A DNA stretch of 64,000 bases from Sphaerochaeta sp. (GTDB taxonomy: Bacteria > Spirochaetota > Spirochaetia > Sphaerochaetales > Sphaerochaetaceae). Where the stretch lies: the NCBI GenBank assembly GCA_016342655.1, contig JAEINL010000003.1:47135-111134 (forward strand), in the 5' to 3' direction. The position numbers and the translations under genes are program-made. Below the pieces are notes generated by a model that made no database searches, was not told where the DNA came from, and saw only the letters and a list, made by a program, of their open reading frames with translations. Below are positions 49,584 to 58,694 of this stretch, piece by piece (the first letter of the stretch is position 1; each line of letters begins with the position of its first letter).

Positions 49584-50765
49584 ATGAATACAGATAATCG
49601 AGCATCTACAACTGAGATATTACTGCATCAAGGAGAACGGGGCCTTCCTTTCAATGCAGTGAGTCCTCCCATATTCCAAACCTCCATCTTCTGTTTTGAC
49701 AGTTATGAGGAATTCCAAGCAGCCTTGGCCGACGAAAGTACGCACTTTCTCTACACACGGGGAAACAACCCTACCGTAAACCTCTGTGAAGAGAAGCTCG
49801 CAGCATTGGAACATGCAGAAAAGGCAAAACTGGTTGGAAGCGGAGTCGCCGCCTCTTCGCTTGCCATACTCTCACAATTGAAGACAGGTGATCATGCTGT
49901 TGTGGTCAAGGACTGCTACTCGTGGGTCCAGTATTTCTTCACTACCTATCTTTCTCGGTTTGGCATTGAGCATACCTTTGTGGAAGGGACAGAGGTAAGC
50001 CAGTTTGCAGAGGCCATACAGGAGAACACCAAGCTTATCTATCTTGAGAGTCCTACAACGTTCACCTTCAAGCTGCAGAACCTCAAGCAGGTAGCCGAGC
50101 TTGCCAGAAGCAAGAAGATTACAACCATCATCGATAACACATGGGGAACTCCCTTCTTCCAGAATCCTATCGATTATGGCATTGATATTGTCGTTCACTC
50201 AGCATCAAAATATCTCGGGGGGAACAGTGATCTGATTGGGGGTGTGATAGCAGGTAGCAAGAAGCTCATAACCCACATTTTTGAGAGTGAGTTCTTGCCC
50301 TTGGGCCCAGTCCCCGATCCTTTCCAGGCTTGGCTGATTATGAGGAACCTGAGAACGTTGCATATTCGCATGCCTGTGCATTATGCCAATGCTCTTAGTC
50401 TGGCCACCATGCTTGAGGCCCATCCGAAGGTTGAGAGTGTGTTGTATCCTATGCTGCCTTCATTTTCTCAATATGAGCTAGCCCAAGAACAGATGAGAGG
50501 GGGTAGTGGATTGTTCTCTTTCAGACTTCGAACCAGAAAGCTGAAGGATGTTAAGGCATTCATCAACGCATTGAAGTTTTTCAAGCGGGCGGTGAGTTGG
50601 GGAGGGTATGAGAGTTTGGTCTTCCCTGCTGCAGTAAAATTTAATGACAACGAAACCATTCCTGATGACAGGATTTCTCTCATACGCATTCATGCAGGGC
50701 TTGAGGAGAATGCCTTGTTGGTAGGAGATCTTTTGCAGGCCTTGGATTGCATAGGAGAGCTGTAG
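49584..50765 (+). CDS. Trans-sulfuration PLP enzyme (cystathionine gamma-synthase/lyase family)
   Basis: The 393-residue protein is a Cys/Met-metabolism PLP enzyme: an N-terminal YTRGNNPTVNLCEEKLAALE, the PLP-contacting ESPTTFTF and DNTWGTP, the Schiff-base lysine Lys209 in HSASKYLGG, and the C-terminal SWGGYESLVFP. Members cleave or form C-S bonds (cystathionine, cysteine, methionine). I chose the ATG at 49584, where the family N-terminus begins. Why such an enzyme sits between mannoside permeases and an alpha-mannosidase is not clear; a thio-linked substrate is one idea. The mannosidase gene starts 1 nt after its stop. Confidence 0.8.
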   Translation: MNTDNRASTTEILLHQGERGLPFNAVSPPIFQTSIFCFDSYEEFQAALADESTHFLYTRGNNPTVNLCEEKLAALEHAEKAKLVGSGVAASSLAILSQLKTGDHAVVVKDCYSWVQYFFTTYLSRFGIEHTFVEGTEVSQFAEAIQENTKLIYLESPTTFTFKLQNLKQVAELARSKKITTIIDNTWGTPFFQNPIDYGIDIVVHSASKYLGGNSDLIGGVIAGSKKLITHIFESEFLPLGPVPDPFQAWLIMRNLRTLHIRMPVHYANALSLATMLEAHPKVESVLYPMLPSFSQYELAQEQMRGGSGLFSFRLRTRKLKDVKAFINALKFFKRAVSWGGYESLVFPAAVKFNDNETIPDDRISLIRIHAGLEENALLVGDLLQALDCIGEL

Positions 50766-50766
50766 T

Positions 50767-53703
50767 ATGTTGCAGATGAAAGCAGAAAAGCGCATAGACC
50801 AATACCTTCAGCTATTGAAAAGATACTCGTACTCAACTGTAGAGGGTTCGGCTTTTGGCCCTTGGGCCTCTGCAGAAACTGAAAAGACGTGGGGTGAGCA
50901 AGTTCCCTCCTTGTCCTATCATCCCATCGAGTTCCCCTGCCAATATGGGAAACCTTGGATAAACTTCTGGTTTTCTACGACAGTGACACTCCCGTCCATA
51001 CAAGAGGAACTGTTCCTGTTCTTGGATACGGAGACTGATACCCTCATATTTGTCGACGGGAAACCCTTTGGTGCAACAAACCCCTATCACAAGAAGCTGC
51101 GAGTGACTGAATTTGCAGGAAAGACAATTACCCTTCATATGGAAGCTTGGGGAGGGCATTCGTTCCCTGGCTATCATCCCTCAGAGGGGGGGAGGGTGCT
51201 GACCACTGTGGCGATGAGAAAAAAGGACTATCCTCTTGTGTTTTCACCCCCTTCGGTGCTTGTTCGCGATGAGGATACCTACGCTCTGTACTATGATGTA
51301 CTCACACTTTTCCAGCTAGCAAAGACATTGGATAGTAAGGGCTATCACTACCAGCATCTCATCTCCTCTTTGCTCACTGCCCTGTCCGACCTTTCCCTTA
51401 TCTCAGAGAGAGACGAGCAGTTCCTTACTATGGTCAGGGCTGTTCGCAACAAGATAAAACCCCTTCTCCAAGCTAAAAATGGGCAGTTTACTCCTCAGAT
51501 TCTCTCAGTCGGGAATGCCCATCTTGACCATGCTTGGCTCTGGCCCATTGCAGAAACCACCAGAAAGGCAGCACGGACCTGCCTGAATATGGTCAACTTT
51601 TCCAAAGAGTATCCCTCGTTTGTCTTCATGTTCTCACAACCTGCACAAATGGAGGCTTTGAAACAAGAGTATCCCTCTGTATATGCCAAGGTGCTAGAGG
51701 CATATAGAAGCGGGTCTTGGGAACCTAATGGGGTTTGCTATGTAGAGCCTGACTGTGTCTTGCCATCTGCTGAATCGTTGATCAGGCAATGTATGGTGGG
51801 GAAAACCCTGACCAAGGCACTTTTTGATGGATATGAAGGTGATGTCTTCTGGCTTCCTGATTCCTTTGGGTATACAGCCGCACTTCCCCAGATTCTGGTC
51901 GGTTGTGGTATATCCTATTTCGTAACCAGCAAGCTGAGTTGGAATGATACCAACAGGTTTCCCTATGACCTTTTCCTTTGGGAGTCTTTGGATGGGACTC
52001 GGATACCCAGCCATATGATTCAAGGGGCGTATGAAGGAACCAATGATCCACAAGAAGTATCCAAGGCCTATGACAGCATTGTGCATAAGGACCTGCAACC
52101 AATTCTGATGCGCTCCATCGGGGAAGGCGATGGGGGCGGAGGTACCCGCCGTAGTGACCTGGAACTCATGAACAGGGAAGAAGACTTGCAAGGGATGCCA
52201 AGAAACAGGTGGTCATCCCTTTCCTCTGCGATGCATGAGATTTTCAAGGATAGATATGATCTTCCTGTCTACCGGGGAGAACTCTATCTGGAACTTCATA
52301 GGGGAACCTATACCAGCCAAGCCAGGCTCAAACGATGGAATCGTAGACTTGAAGGGATGCTCCATAGCTCTGAATATCTCTCAGCCCTATACTTTTCACA
52401 AGGTGAGGATGTTACAGACTTGCTCAATACCCTCGATGAAGTCTGGAAGATCGTCCTGACCAACCAGTTCCATGACATACTCCCAGGCTCCTCCATCAAA
52501 CGGGTCAACGAAGAGGCAGAGGCCAGCTATGAAAAAGCCTATGCATTACTTGCGCCTCATCTTACGCAAGAGGGGGCGTTGTTGTTGAATACGAACGGTT
52601 TCGCCTTAGTGCAGGGAGATGGCTCTGTCATCCCCCCGTATATGACAGGTAGAAGCAGTAGCCCTTCCGTTCAGAACGTGCAGAACACCACGACGATTGA
52701 ACTGCCTTGGGCTACCCTTACCCTTGATGCCTTCGGCGGGATCAGCTCCTTGCTGATGGGCAATAGGGATTTGGTCCAGCAGGGGCGTTCATTCAATACG
52801 CTTACTCTTGCTGAAGACTATCCAATCTTTTGGGATGCCTGGGATATTGAGGCGGATACGCTGGATAAGGCCCAACGAATACTCACTCTAACCTCCCAAA
52901 CAGTCAGTGAAGATTCGCTGTTCTGGTATGTTGATCAGCAGGTTAGTGTAGGCAGGGCATCTTCTCTTAATCAGACAATGGTCTTGTACAAGAATGTACC
53001 AAAGATTGAGTTTAGGACCGAGGTTGATTGGAGAGAGAGCCATCAGTTGCTGCAGGTCTCATTCCCTACAACGATACGTACTGAATCGGCCCTATTTGAT
53101 GTTCCTTTGGGATATATTTCTCGGAAAACTGATGTGAATACATCCCTTGAAAGGGCAAAGTTTGAAGTCGCTGCACACAAATGGGCAGCCCTTTGTGACC
53201 CTACCTTGTGTCTTGCCCTCGCTAGCGATTGTAAATATGGCTACAGTGTCAGAGAAGGGGAGCTTACCCTTTCCTTGTTGCGCGCCCCTACTGCCCCTGA
53301 TCCTGATGCCGACCAAGGCCAACATTCCTTTACCTATGCCCTGTTGTGTAGTGATGATGGTCTGATGCCCATCATGGAGGGAGCAACCCAACTGAACAAT
53401 CCTCCTGTAAGGATTGCAAGCGAGACAGAAGCTTTGTGCAGGGTGGATGGAGGCTCTGTTATCATCGAGACGGTAAAGGTGAGTGAGGACAGAAAGAGTC
53501 TTGTCTTCCGTCTTCGGGAGTGTTTGGGTACATACTCAGAAGCCAAACTCAATTTCTCCCCTGCCTTAGATGTAACATCACTGCAAATGACCAATTTGGT
53601 TGAGAGGGATACCGACCAGGTACGTCTATTTGCATTCAAGCCATTTGAAGTGAAGACGTATTGTATTGATGTCAATTCCTTTTTCCTTGATACTATGGAA
53701 TAG
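50767..53703 (+). CDS. Alpha-mannosidase, GH38
   Basis: The 978-residue protein has an N-terminal beta domain (1-240) and the GH38 catalytic domain, with metal ligands His252 and Asp254 in GNAHLDHAWLWP and the nucleophile Asp365 in FWLPDSFGYTAALPQ. The middle three-helix domain (NQFHDILPGSSI) and C-terminal beta domains follow. It removes alpha-linked mannose and needs Zn2+ or another divalent metal. No signal peptide is seen, so it acts in the cytosol on imported oligosaccharides. GGAGAG lies upstream. It is followed by the AraR-type regulator with a 25-nt gap. Confidence 0.9.
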   Translation: MLQMKAEKRIDQYLQLLKRYSYSTVEGSAFGPWASAETEKTWGEQVPSLSYHPIEFPCQYGKPWINFWFSTTVTLPSIQEELFLFLDTETDTLIFVDGKPFGATNPYHKKLRVTEFAGKTITLHMEAWGGHSFPGYHPSEGGRVLTTVAMRKKDYPLVFSPPSVLVRDEDTYALYYDVLTLFQLAKTLDSKGYHYQHLISSLLTALSDLSLISERDEQFLTMVRAVRNKIKPLLQAKNGQFTPQILSVGNAHLDHAWLWPIAETTRKAARTCLNMVNFSKEYPSFVFMFSQPAQMEALKQEYPSVYAKVLEAYRSGSWEPNGVCYVEPDCVLPSAESLIRQCMVGKTLTKALFDGYEGDVFWLPDSFGYTAALPQILVGCGISYFVTSKLSWNDTNRFPYDLFLWESLDGTRIPSHMIQGAYEGTNDPQEVSKAYDSIVHKDLQPILMRSIGEGDGGGGTRRSDLELMNREEDLQGMPRNRWSSLSSAMHEIFKDRYDLPVYRGELYLELHRGTYTSQARLKRWNRRLEGMLHSSEYLSALYFSQGEDVTDLLNTLDEVWKIVLTNQFHDILPGSSIKRVNEEAEASYEKAYALLAPHLTQEGALLLNTNGFALVQGDGSVIPPYMTGRSSSPSVQNVQNTTTIELPWATLTLDAFGGISSLLMGNRDLVQQGRSFNTLTLAEDYPIFWDAWDIEADTLDKAQRILTLTSQTVSEDSLFWYVDQQVSVGRASSLNQTMVLYKNVPKIEFRTEVDWRESHQLLQVSFPTTIRTESALFDVPLGYISRKTDVNTSLERAKFEVAAHKWAALCDPTLCLALASDCKYGYSVREGELTLSLLRAPTAPDPDADQGQHSFTYALLCSDDGLMPIMEGATQLNNPPVRIASETEALCRVDGGSVIIETVKVSEDRKSLVFRLRECLGTYSEAKLNFSPALDVTSLQMTNLVERDTDQVRLFAFKPFEVKTYCIDVNSFFLDTME

Positions 53704-53728
53704 AGATTATGCTAAAGGAAGGGGTGTT

Positions 53729-54775
53729 TTGCAACTAAAGTCCGATATTGTCTATCAAGCTATTCTTGCCAGAATTGAAGAGGGTTTCTGGAAACCTGCT
53801 CAGCAGATTCTCAGTGAGAGACAGCTCTCTGAACTGTTTTCCGTGAGCAGGGTTACGGTAAAGCATGCCATAAGCCGATTGGTGGGGGAAGGGTATCTCA
53901 GCTACATACAAGGTCGGACCGGTACGTTCGTTAGTAATCGTCTGGTTGAGACAGAAAGACTGAAAAAACCTTTTATTGCCATCGCCTTGGACAACCATAC
54001 CCCTGCCTTCGCATCCTATCTTCTTGAAGGGATCCACGATGCTTTATGGAAGGAGAACTACCATACGCTTTACTGCAATACCCACTTTGGTGATAGGGAA
54101 ATAGTGGAGAAACTTGAATCCTTCATTAGGGATGGGGCTAAAGCCCTGATATTCTCCCCGCTTCTGGAGGATGGGTGTGAAGAGATTAACAGGAAGGTAT
54201 ATTTGCTTGCAAAACAAGCAAACATACCTCTTGTCCAGCTAGATCGTTATGATGAGCAGGCTACTAGCAGTCGTGTACAGTGTGATAACTATTCGGCGAT
54301 GAGAGAACTGTCCAAAAGGCTTATAAGACTAGGGGTAAAACGCCCCCTTGTTCTGTGTGGCATCCAGACAAGCAGTACCTTAGAGAGGGTCTCGGGCATC
54401 TGTTCTGCGTTTGGGGAACAGGGTCTGAGTGTCGTGCAATGGAAACTGGATGAACAGTTGTTCTTTACGAATGAAACGATACACATAATTAGCAAGACAG
54501 ACGCCTCTTCCCCCTCCTTTGATGCAGTCATAGGGGTAAGCCAAGTCTTATCAAAAGCTGCAGTAAAATTGGTTAAGGTCAATGCTTTCTCTGCAATAAC
54601 CGCAGGGATAAGCGCTTCAGTAACGGAAGTTACTACCGACTATGCAGTGATCCAGCCCCTATATCATATTGGCTATAATGCTGCGTTGCTGGTTATCCAA
54701 CATATAGAGAGGCAAGCCATCCCCTCTACCTCTGTACTCATCAGTGCCGACCAGTGGCCTGCATCGGATGCATAG
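53729..54775 (+). CDS. AraR-type regulator (GntR DNA-binding domain plus LacI-type sensor)
   Basis: The 348-residue protein joins a GntR winged helix (about 1-70: QILSERQLSELFSVSRVTVKHAISRL) to a periplasmic-binding-protein-like sensor (from about 78: FIAIALDNHTPAFASYLLEG), the layout of AraR. The start is TTG at 53729, supported by AAGGAAGGGG just upstream; the frame stays open into the mannosidase gene but without counterpart in the family. It probably represses the operon at the paired GGTAnTACC sites at 46455-46484 and responds to a mannoside. Confidence 0.8.
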   Translation: MQLKSDIVYQAILARIEEGFWKPAQQILSERQLSELFSVSRVTVKHAISRLVGEGYLSYIQGRTGTFVSNRLVETERLKKPFIAIALDNHTPAFASYLLEGIHDALWKENYHTLYCNTHFGDREIVEKLESFIRDGAKALIFSPLLEDGCEEINRKVYLLAKQANIPLVQLDRYDEQATSSRVQCDNYSAMRELSKRLIRLGVKRPLVLCGIQTSSTLERVSGICSAFGEQGLSVVQWKLDEQLFFTNETIHIISKTDASSPSFDAVIGVSQVLSKAAVKLVKVNAFSAITAGISASVTEVTTDYAVIQPLYHIGYNAALLVIQHIERQAIPSTSVLISADQWPASDA

Positions 54776-54826
54776 TCTCTGCGATGGAGATAAGAACTTG
54801 GTAGGTTGTTTCCAGCATATACTATG

Positions 54827-54839
54827 TGCCATCATGGCA
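54827..54839. promoter_or_regulatory. Palindrome upstream of the cupin gene
   Basis: TGCCATCATGGCA is a perfect inverted repeat just downstream of a possible -10 box TATACT (54818-54823), 36 nt before the start of the cupin gene. A candidate operator. Confidence 0.4.
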
Positions 54840-54875
54840 TGGTGGTAGGTTCAAGAAAGCAAGTAGGAGATACAT

Positions 54876-55199
54876 ATGAAATTTATGATGCATTCAGAAA
54901 CAACAGCCCAGGATATGGCCCAAGGCGTACAAAGAAGGGTTTTGGTACATAATGAAGATCTTATGATGGTTGAAGTTCACTTCGAGAAGGGAGCTATTGG
55001 TGCCTTGCATTCACACCCCCATCAGCAGATGAGCTATATCCTGAGCGGATCGTTCGAATTTGAAAATGATGGGGAAAAGAGGCTCCTAGGAAAAGGGGAC
55101 TCGGTCCTGCTGGCCGGTGGGGTACTCCATGGTGTGCTCTGCACTGAAGAGGGCACGGTCCTGGATGTGTTCAATCCTGAGCGCAAGGATTTCCTGTAG
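54876..55199 (+). CDS. KdgF-like cupin protein
   Basis: The 107-residue protein is a single cupin barrel with metal-binding histidines in GALHSHPHQQMSYILSGSFE (about 45-64) and the second motif GDSVLLAGGVLHGV (about 74-87). It resembles KdgF, which linearises unsaturated uronates in pectin and alginate breakdown, though small cupins of other function look alike. AGGAG precedes the ATG. It stands alone, convergent with the YesN-type regulator gene, with only 26 nt between their stops. Confidence 0.7.
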   Translation: MKFMMHSETTAQDMAQGVQRRVLVHNEDLMMVEVHFEKGAIGALHSHPHQQMSYILSGSFEFENDGEKRLLGKGDSVLLAGGVLHGVLCTEEGTVLDVFNPERKDFL

Positions 55200-55225
55200 G
55201 ATACTGTGTTGTTCCCCTTGGTGTT

Positions 55226-56728
55226 TTAGCCTTGTTCGTCTGACGGTTTTTTCTCATCACCCTCTTCCTTGAAGGAGGAGGGTGAGATACCAAAGGTCTG
55301 CCTAAATACCCGGGAGAAGTAATTCCCATCAGTGAAGCTTGTCATTTCTGCCACTTCTTTGATGGAATATGAGCCTGTCAGGAGCAACTGCTTGGCCTTA
55401 TCCATCCGTATGCTTGTCAGGTATTCCAGGAAGGTGGAGCCAAAGTAGCTCTTGCAAAGTTGGCTGAAGTACTTGGGATTCAAGCCGATGATTTTAGCTG
55501 CCTGCTCAACGGAAAGCTGCTCCTGGTAGTTTTCTTGCAGATATTGGTCTATATATTTGAAAGGCCTGCTATATCGATCCCTCTTGTCCTCAAAAACAGC
55601 CTCACATGTCAAGTCAATGAAATCCATAAGGTAGATCTCCTGGCCCATGATGGTATCTTTCTGAGGCTTTGGATATGTCAGGAACGCAAGCCCCTTATGC
55701 AGCTCATAGGAGTACATCATCAAAATTTCGTAGAGTTCCTCGATAGCATCCTCTTCCTTGGGATGGTTGCTCTGCACAGAGTCGATGATCTCGTGTGCCA
55801 AGGTTCGGGCCTCCTCAACACTTCCCGCTAGGGTATGGTGTATCATCAGGAGGTTTTTTGCCTGGAGCTTGGAATAGTCCCTCGGTTCCTTGAGGCCATC
55901 ACTAAATCTTTGGAATCGAATGTTGTGCCTATATGCATGGGTATGTGCAATGGATGCGGTTGCAATGGATTTGGGTATTCCTTTGAGTTCTGAGAAACGT
56001 ATCCCTGATCCTGCAACCATGCCTTCGTATGCTTGGTTTCCAGCAAGCTGTTCAATGATTTTTGCTCCTTGGGAGGTAAAAATCAGGACGGTGATACGAT
56101 CTACTGAGGGGAAGTAGCAGATCTGCAACTTTGGATTGAGCCTGCTTTTCTGGAAGAAGGAACGTAGCATCTCTTCGTCCATACCGCTTATCACCAGGGA
56201 AAAGCCCTCTGTATGGGTGATGCCCTGCATGAGAAAATAGGAGTGCATCGCATCATCAGTGAGTCTGCCAAACTTCAGAGAGGCGAAAAACTCCCTGCTG
56301 AATAGGTTGAGGACCTCTCGGATTTCTCCAGCCTGTTGTTTTTCTGATAGCCTCTGCTCATTGATGGTAGCAATGAGCTTGTCCAAAAGGTCATATACAT
56401 CCTTGCGTTGTACCGGCTTTACCAAGTATTCGCTAGCGCCAATGCGTATCGCTTGCTGAGCCAGCTCGAAGGTACTCCATGCAGTAAGGAATACTATGTG
56501 GCACTCCTCATTCATTGCCCTGATCTGCTTTGCGGCTTCTATGCCATCGAGGCCGGGCATCCTAATATCAAGGAAGGCGATTTCAGGGTTGTGGAGTCCA
56601 GCCAATTCCACTGCCTCATGCCCATTTTTGGCTTTGATGCATTGCAAGGGGAGGTTTGCGCGGTTGACCAGCAATTCGATTGCGTCACATTCCAGATGTT
56701 CGTCATCAGCTATGAGCAGTTTGTACAC
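55226..56728 (-). CDS. Response regulator, YesN type (receiver plus AraC HTH)
   Basis: The 500-residue protein has an N-terminal receiver domain with the phosphoacceptor Asp54 in AFLDIRMPG, Asp8/Asp9 and Lys104 (EYLVKPV). A long middle region follows, then a C-terminal AraC domain with two HTHs (LSVEQAAKIIGLNPKYFSQL; YSIKEVAEMTSFTDGNYFSR). It is the partner of the kinase encoded just upstream, whose gene overlaps it by 23 nt. YesMN systems usually control polysaccharide or oligosaccharide uptake genes; the target is not visible here. Confidence 0.9.
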   Translation of the reverse strand: MYKLLIADDEHLECDAIELLVNRANLPLQCIKAKNGHEAVELAGLHNPEIAFLDIRMPGLDGIEAAKQIRAMNEECHIVFLTAWSTFELAQQAIRIGASEYLVKPVQRKDVYDLLDKLIATINEQRLSEKQQAGEIREVLNLFSREFFASLKFGRLTDDAMHSYFLMQGITHTEGFSLVISGMDEEMLRSFFQKSRLNPKLQICYFPSVDRITVLIFTSQGAKIIEQLAGNQAYEGMVAGSGIRFSELKGIPKSIATASIAHTHAYRHNIRFQRFSDGLKEPRDYSKLQAKNLLMIHHTLAGSVEEARTLAHEIIDSVQSNHPKEEDAIEELYEILMMYSYELHKGLAFLTYPKPQKDTIMGQEIYLMDFIDLTCEAVFEDKRDRYSRPFKYIDQYLQENYQEQLSVEQAAKIIGLNPKYFSQLCKSYFGSTFLEYLTSIRMDKAKQLLLTGSYSIKEVAEMTSFTDGNYFSRVFRQTFGISPSSFKEEGDEKKPSDEQG

Positions 56729-58229
56729 GGGTCTTACCTCCTGATTTGATGGGTAAGGATATGGTTACCTTCGTTCCGCCCTCTTCACTGATCCTCGATA
56801 GGGCAAGGTTTGCCTTTCCCTTGTAGTAGTGCTTCAGCCTGTCACTGATGTTCTTCACCCCAATATGCTGTTTTCCGTCAAATTGGATTTGGCTGAGTTT
56901 TGAGGCGTCTATACCCACCCCGGTATCCGTGATTTGGATAATTAGGCGCCGACCTTCCTTGCTGAGAAGTGTCTCTACAGATCCTCCCTCAACTTTGGGT
57001 TCAAGGCCGTGGATCATGGCATTCTCTACAAAAGGCTGGATGATGAGAGGGGGAATCCTCACCTCATTGAACTCTGGTGGGCATTGGATGGTAAAATTCA
57101 GACGGTCGGCAAATCTGAACTGCTGGATAGTCAGGTACTCCCTGACAAACCGCAGTTCTTCCTCTATGGTGACGTCATCATGATACTCGAGGGTATAGCG
57201 AAAGATTGAGGCAAGGTTGTCGATGAGGTCCACAGTGTTGTTTGCCTCTTCAAAGAGGGCTGTCCTGCTGATGATGTTTAGGGTATTGAAGAGGAAGTGG
57301 GGATTAATCTGTGACTGCAAGGCCATATACCGAGCCTTTTCCAGTTCCCGCGTCGTGCGCATCTGTTCCATCTCCTGGGAGTGGACCATTTTTTCCAGCT
57401 TAGTGTTCTCAGAAATCATTTCAAGGCGTTCTCGCAGGCTCTGTTTCATCTGGTTGAGGTTTTTCTCCAAATAGATGAGTTCTTCAGGCCCTTCAAGGGG
57501 GATGGGGTCCCCTTCGAAGTCCCCGCAAGAGATTTGCTCTGCAGTCTCTACCATTTTATTGACAGGTCTTACTAGGCGCATAGTCATTTTGTAGACGACA
57601 ATCGTATAGGAGAAGGCGATGATGATGAATAGGAGAATTGCAAAGGTCCTGTAGTTCATTATCCGGATCTGAGCCTCTTTCATCCAGGAAGCGTCCGTCT
57701 CGACTGTGTAGGAGAGATATCGGTTGAAGGTGTAGTCTTGCAGATAGTTATACACCTTGTCTCCCGTATAGAAGATGTTGTAGTACTCCTGGCTTTGGCT
57801 TACAGGTTCCAGCTTCTCCATCTTCTCGATGGACTCCTTGATGAACTGCAGGCCATTGGCGATTCCTATATGGAGGAAGTGTAGTGAGGGACTCTTTTCG
57901 TACTCTACCTTGAGTCGTTGAAGGGAGATCTGAATTTCCCTGTCGAGAATCCTGTATTCAGAGAGCACCTCTTCATGGTTAGCATCAAAGGGCATCTCTC
58001 CATAGAGCTTATACAGCTGTCTGCTTTCAACAAGCTGCTTGGTGAGGGTATTCAGCGCCTGATAGGTAGTGTTCCGGCTCTGCATTTCGCCAAGCAAAGA
58101 AAAGACTGCTCCAAAAAGAATGATGACCAGTGCAAGGATTATGCACAGCATGACGATATTATAGGAAAGAAGCCAGCTTCTCAGCGTGCCTGGTGTTCTC
58201 AGTCTTTTTGTAGCATCCACAATTCTCAT
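56706..58229 (-). CDS. Sensor histidine kinase, YesM type
   Basis: The 507-residue membrane kinase has helices at about 20-47 and 193-214 enclosing an extracytoplasmic sensor region, then a HAMP domain (RLVRPVNKMVETAEQISCG) and a coiled coil. The His-kinase motif is QSQINPHFLFNTLN with His311, and the ATPase domain has NAMIHGLEPK and DTGVGID. It belongs to the LytS/YesM group. It is the first gene of a two-gene operon with the YesN-type regulator. Confidence 0.9.
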   Translation of the reverse strand: MRIVDATKRLRTPGTLRSWLLSYNIVMLCIILALVIILFGAVFSLLGEMQSRNTTYQALNTLTKQLVESRQLYKLYGEMPFDANHEEVLSEYRILDREIQISLQRLKVEYEKSPSLHFLHIGIANGLQFIKESIEKMEKLEPVSQSQEYYNIFYTGDKVYNYLQDYTFNRYLSYTVETDASWMKEAQIRIMNYRTFAILLFIIIAFSYTIVVYKMTMRLVRPVNKMVETAEQISCGDFEGDPIPLEGPEELIYLEKNLNQMKQSLRERLEMISENTKLEKMVHSQEMEQMRTTRELEKARYMALQSQINPHFLFNTLNIISRTALFEEANNTVDLIDNLASIFRYTLEYHDDVTIEEELRFVREYLTIQQFRFADRLNFTIQCPPEFNEVRIPPLIIQPFVENAMIHGLEPKVEGGSVETLLSKEGRRLIIQITDTGVGIDASKLSQIQFDGKQHIGVKNISDRLKHYYKGKANLALSRISEEGGTKVTISLPIKSGGKTRVQTAHS

Positions 58230-58694
58230 GGGTGCAAGTATATCATGAGTTGGTGCCTTTACGCAGTAGGGATATGGTCATGAAGGACAGTTGTCGGCTG
58301 TGGTGTGCCGTATCAGAATCTTGCTGAAACGAGCATATAAGAAACGATAAAGATTCAAGTTTTCTCATTTCCCTGTTTCTTTTTTCGCTTAAATTTGGGC
58401 TTTGGCTCTCATGGGAGGGCCCTCATGCAGAGGCTTTCTATCTCACATAACTCCTTGGAGACTTTTGTCTTGGTGATGAGTTATGCCACATAGGAAGAGA
58501 GAAGTCTTTTTGGTTGCAATGGGAACTGATAAAGTCAGAAGCCCAGAAGTCCAGAACTCCAAAACTCCTTTGGTTGGTGTACTAAATTGAAGCTGGGGGA
58601 AATGTATATACTTTGATAAATACCCTATGGCTTTCTGAACTTTCCATAGCTTTTCCCCCTCAATCTATAGCATACCCCAATAAAAAGTTCTCTC
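58230..58694. other. Gene-free intergenic region with a short tandem repeat
   Basis: No convincing gene, promoter pair or strong terminator was seen in these 465 bases between the kinase gene (reading away) and the end of the xylulokinase-like gene. A 32-bp run of four degenerate 8-bp units, CAGAAGCC, CAGAAGTC, CAGAACTC and CAAAACTC, lies at 58536-58567. Confidence 0.5.
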
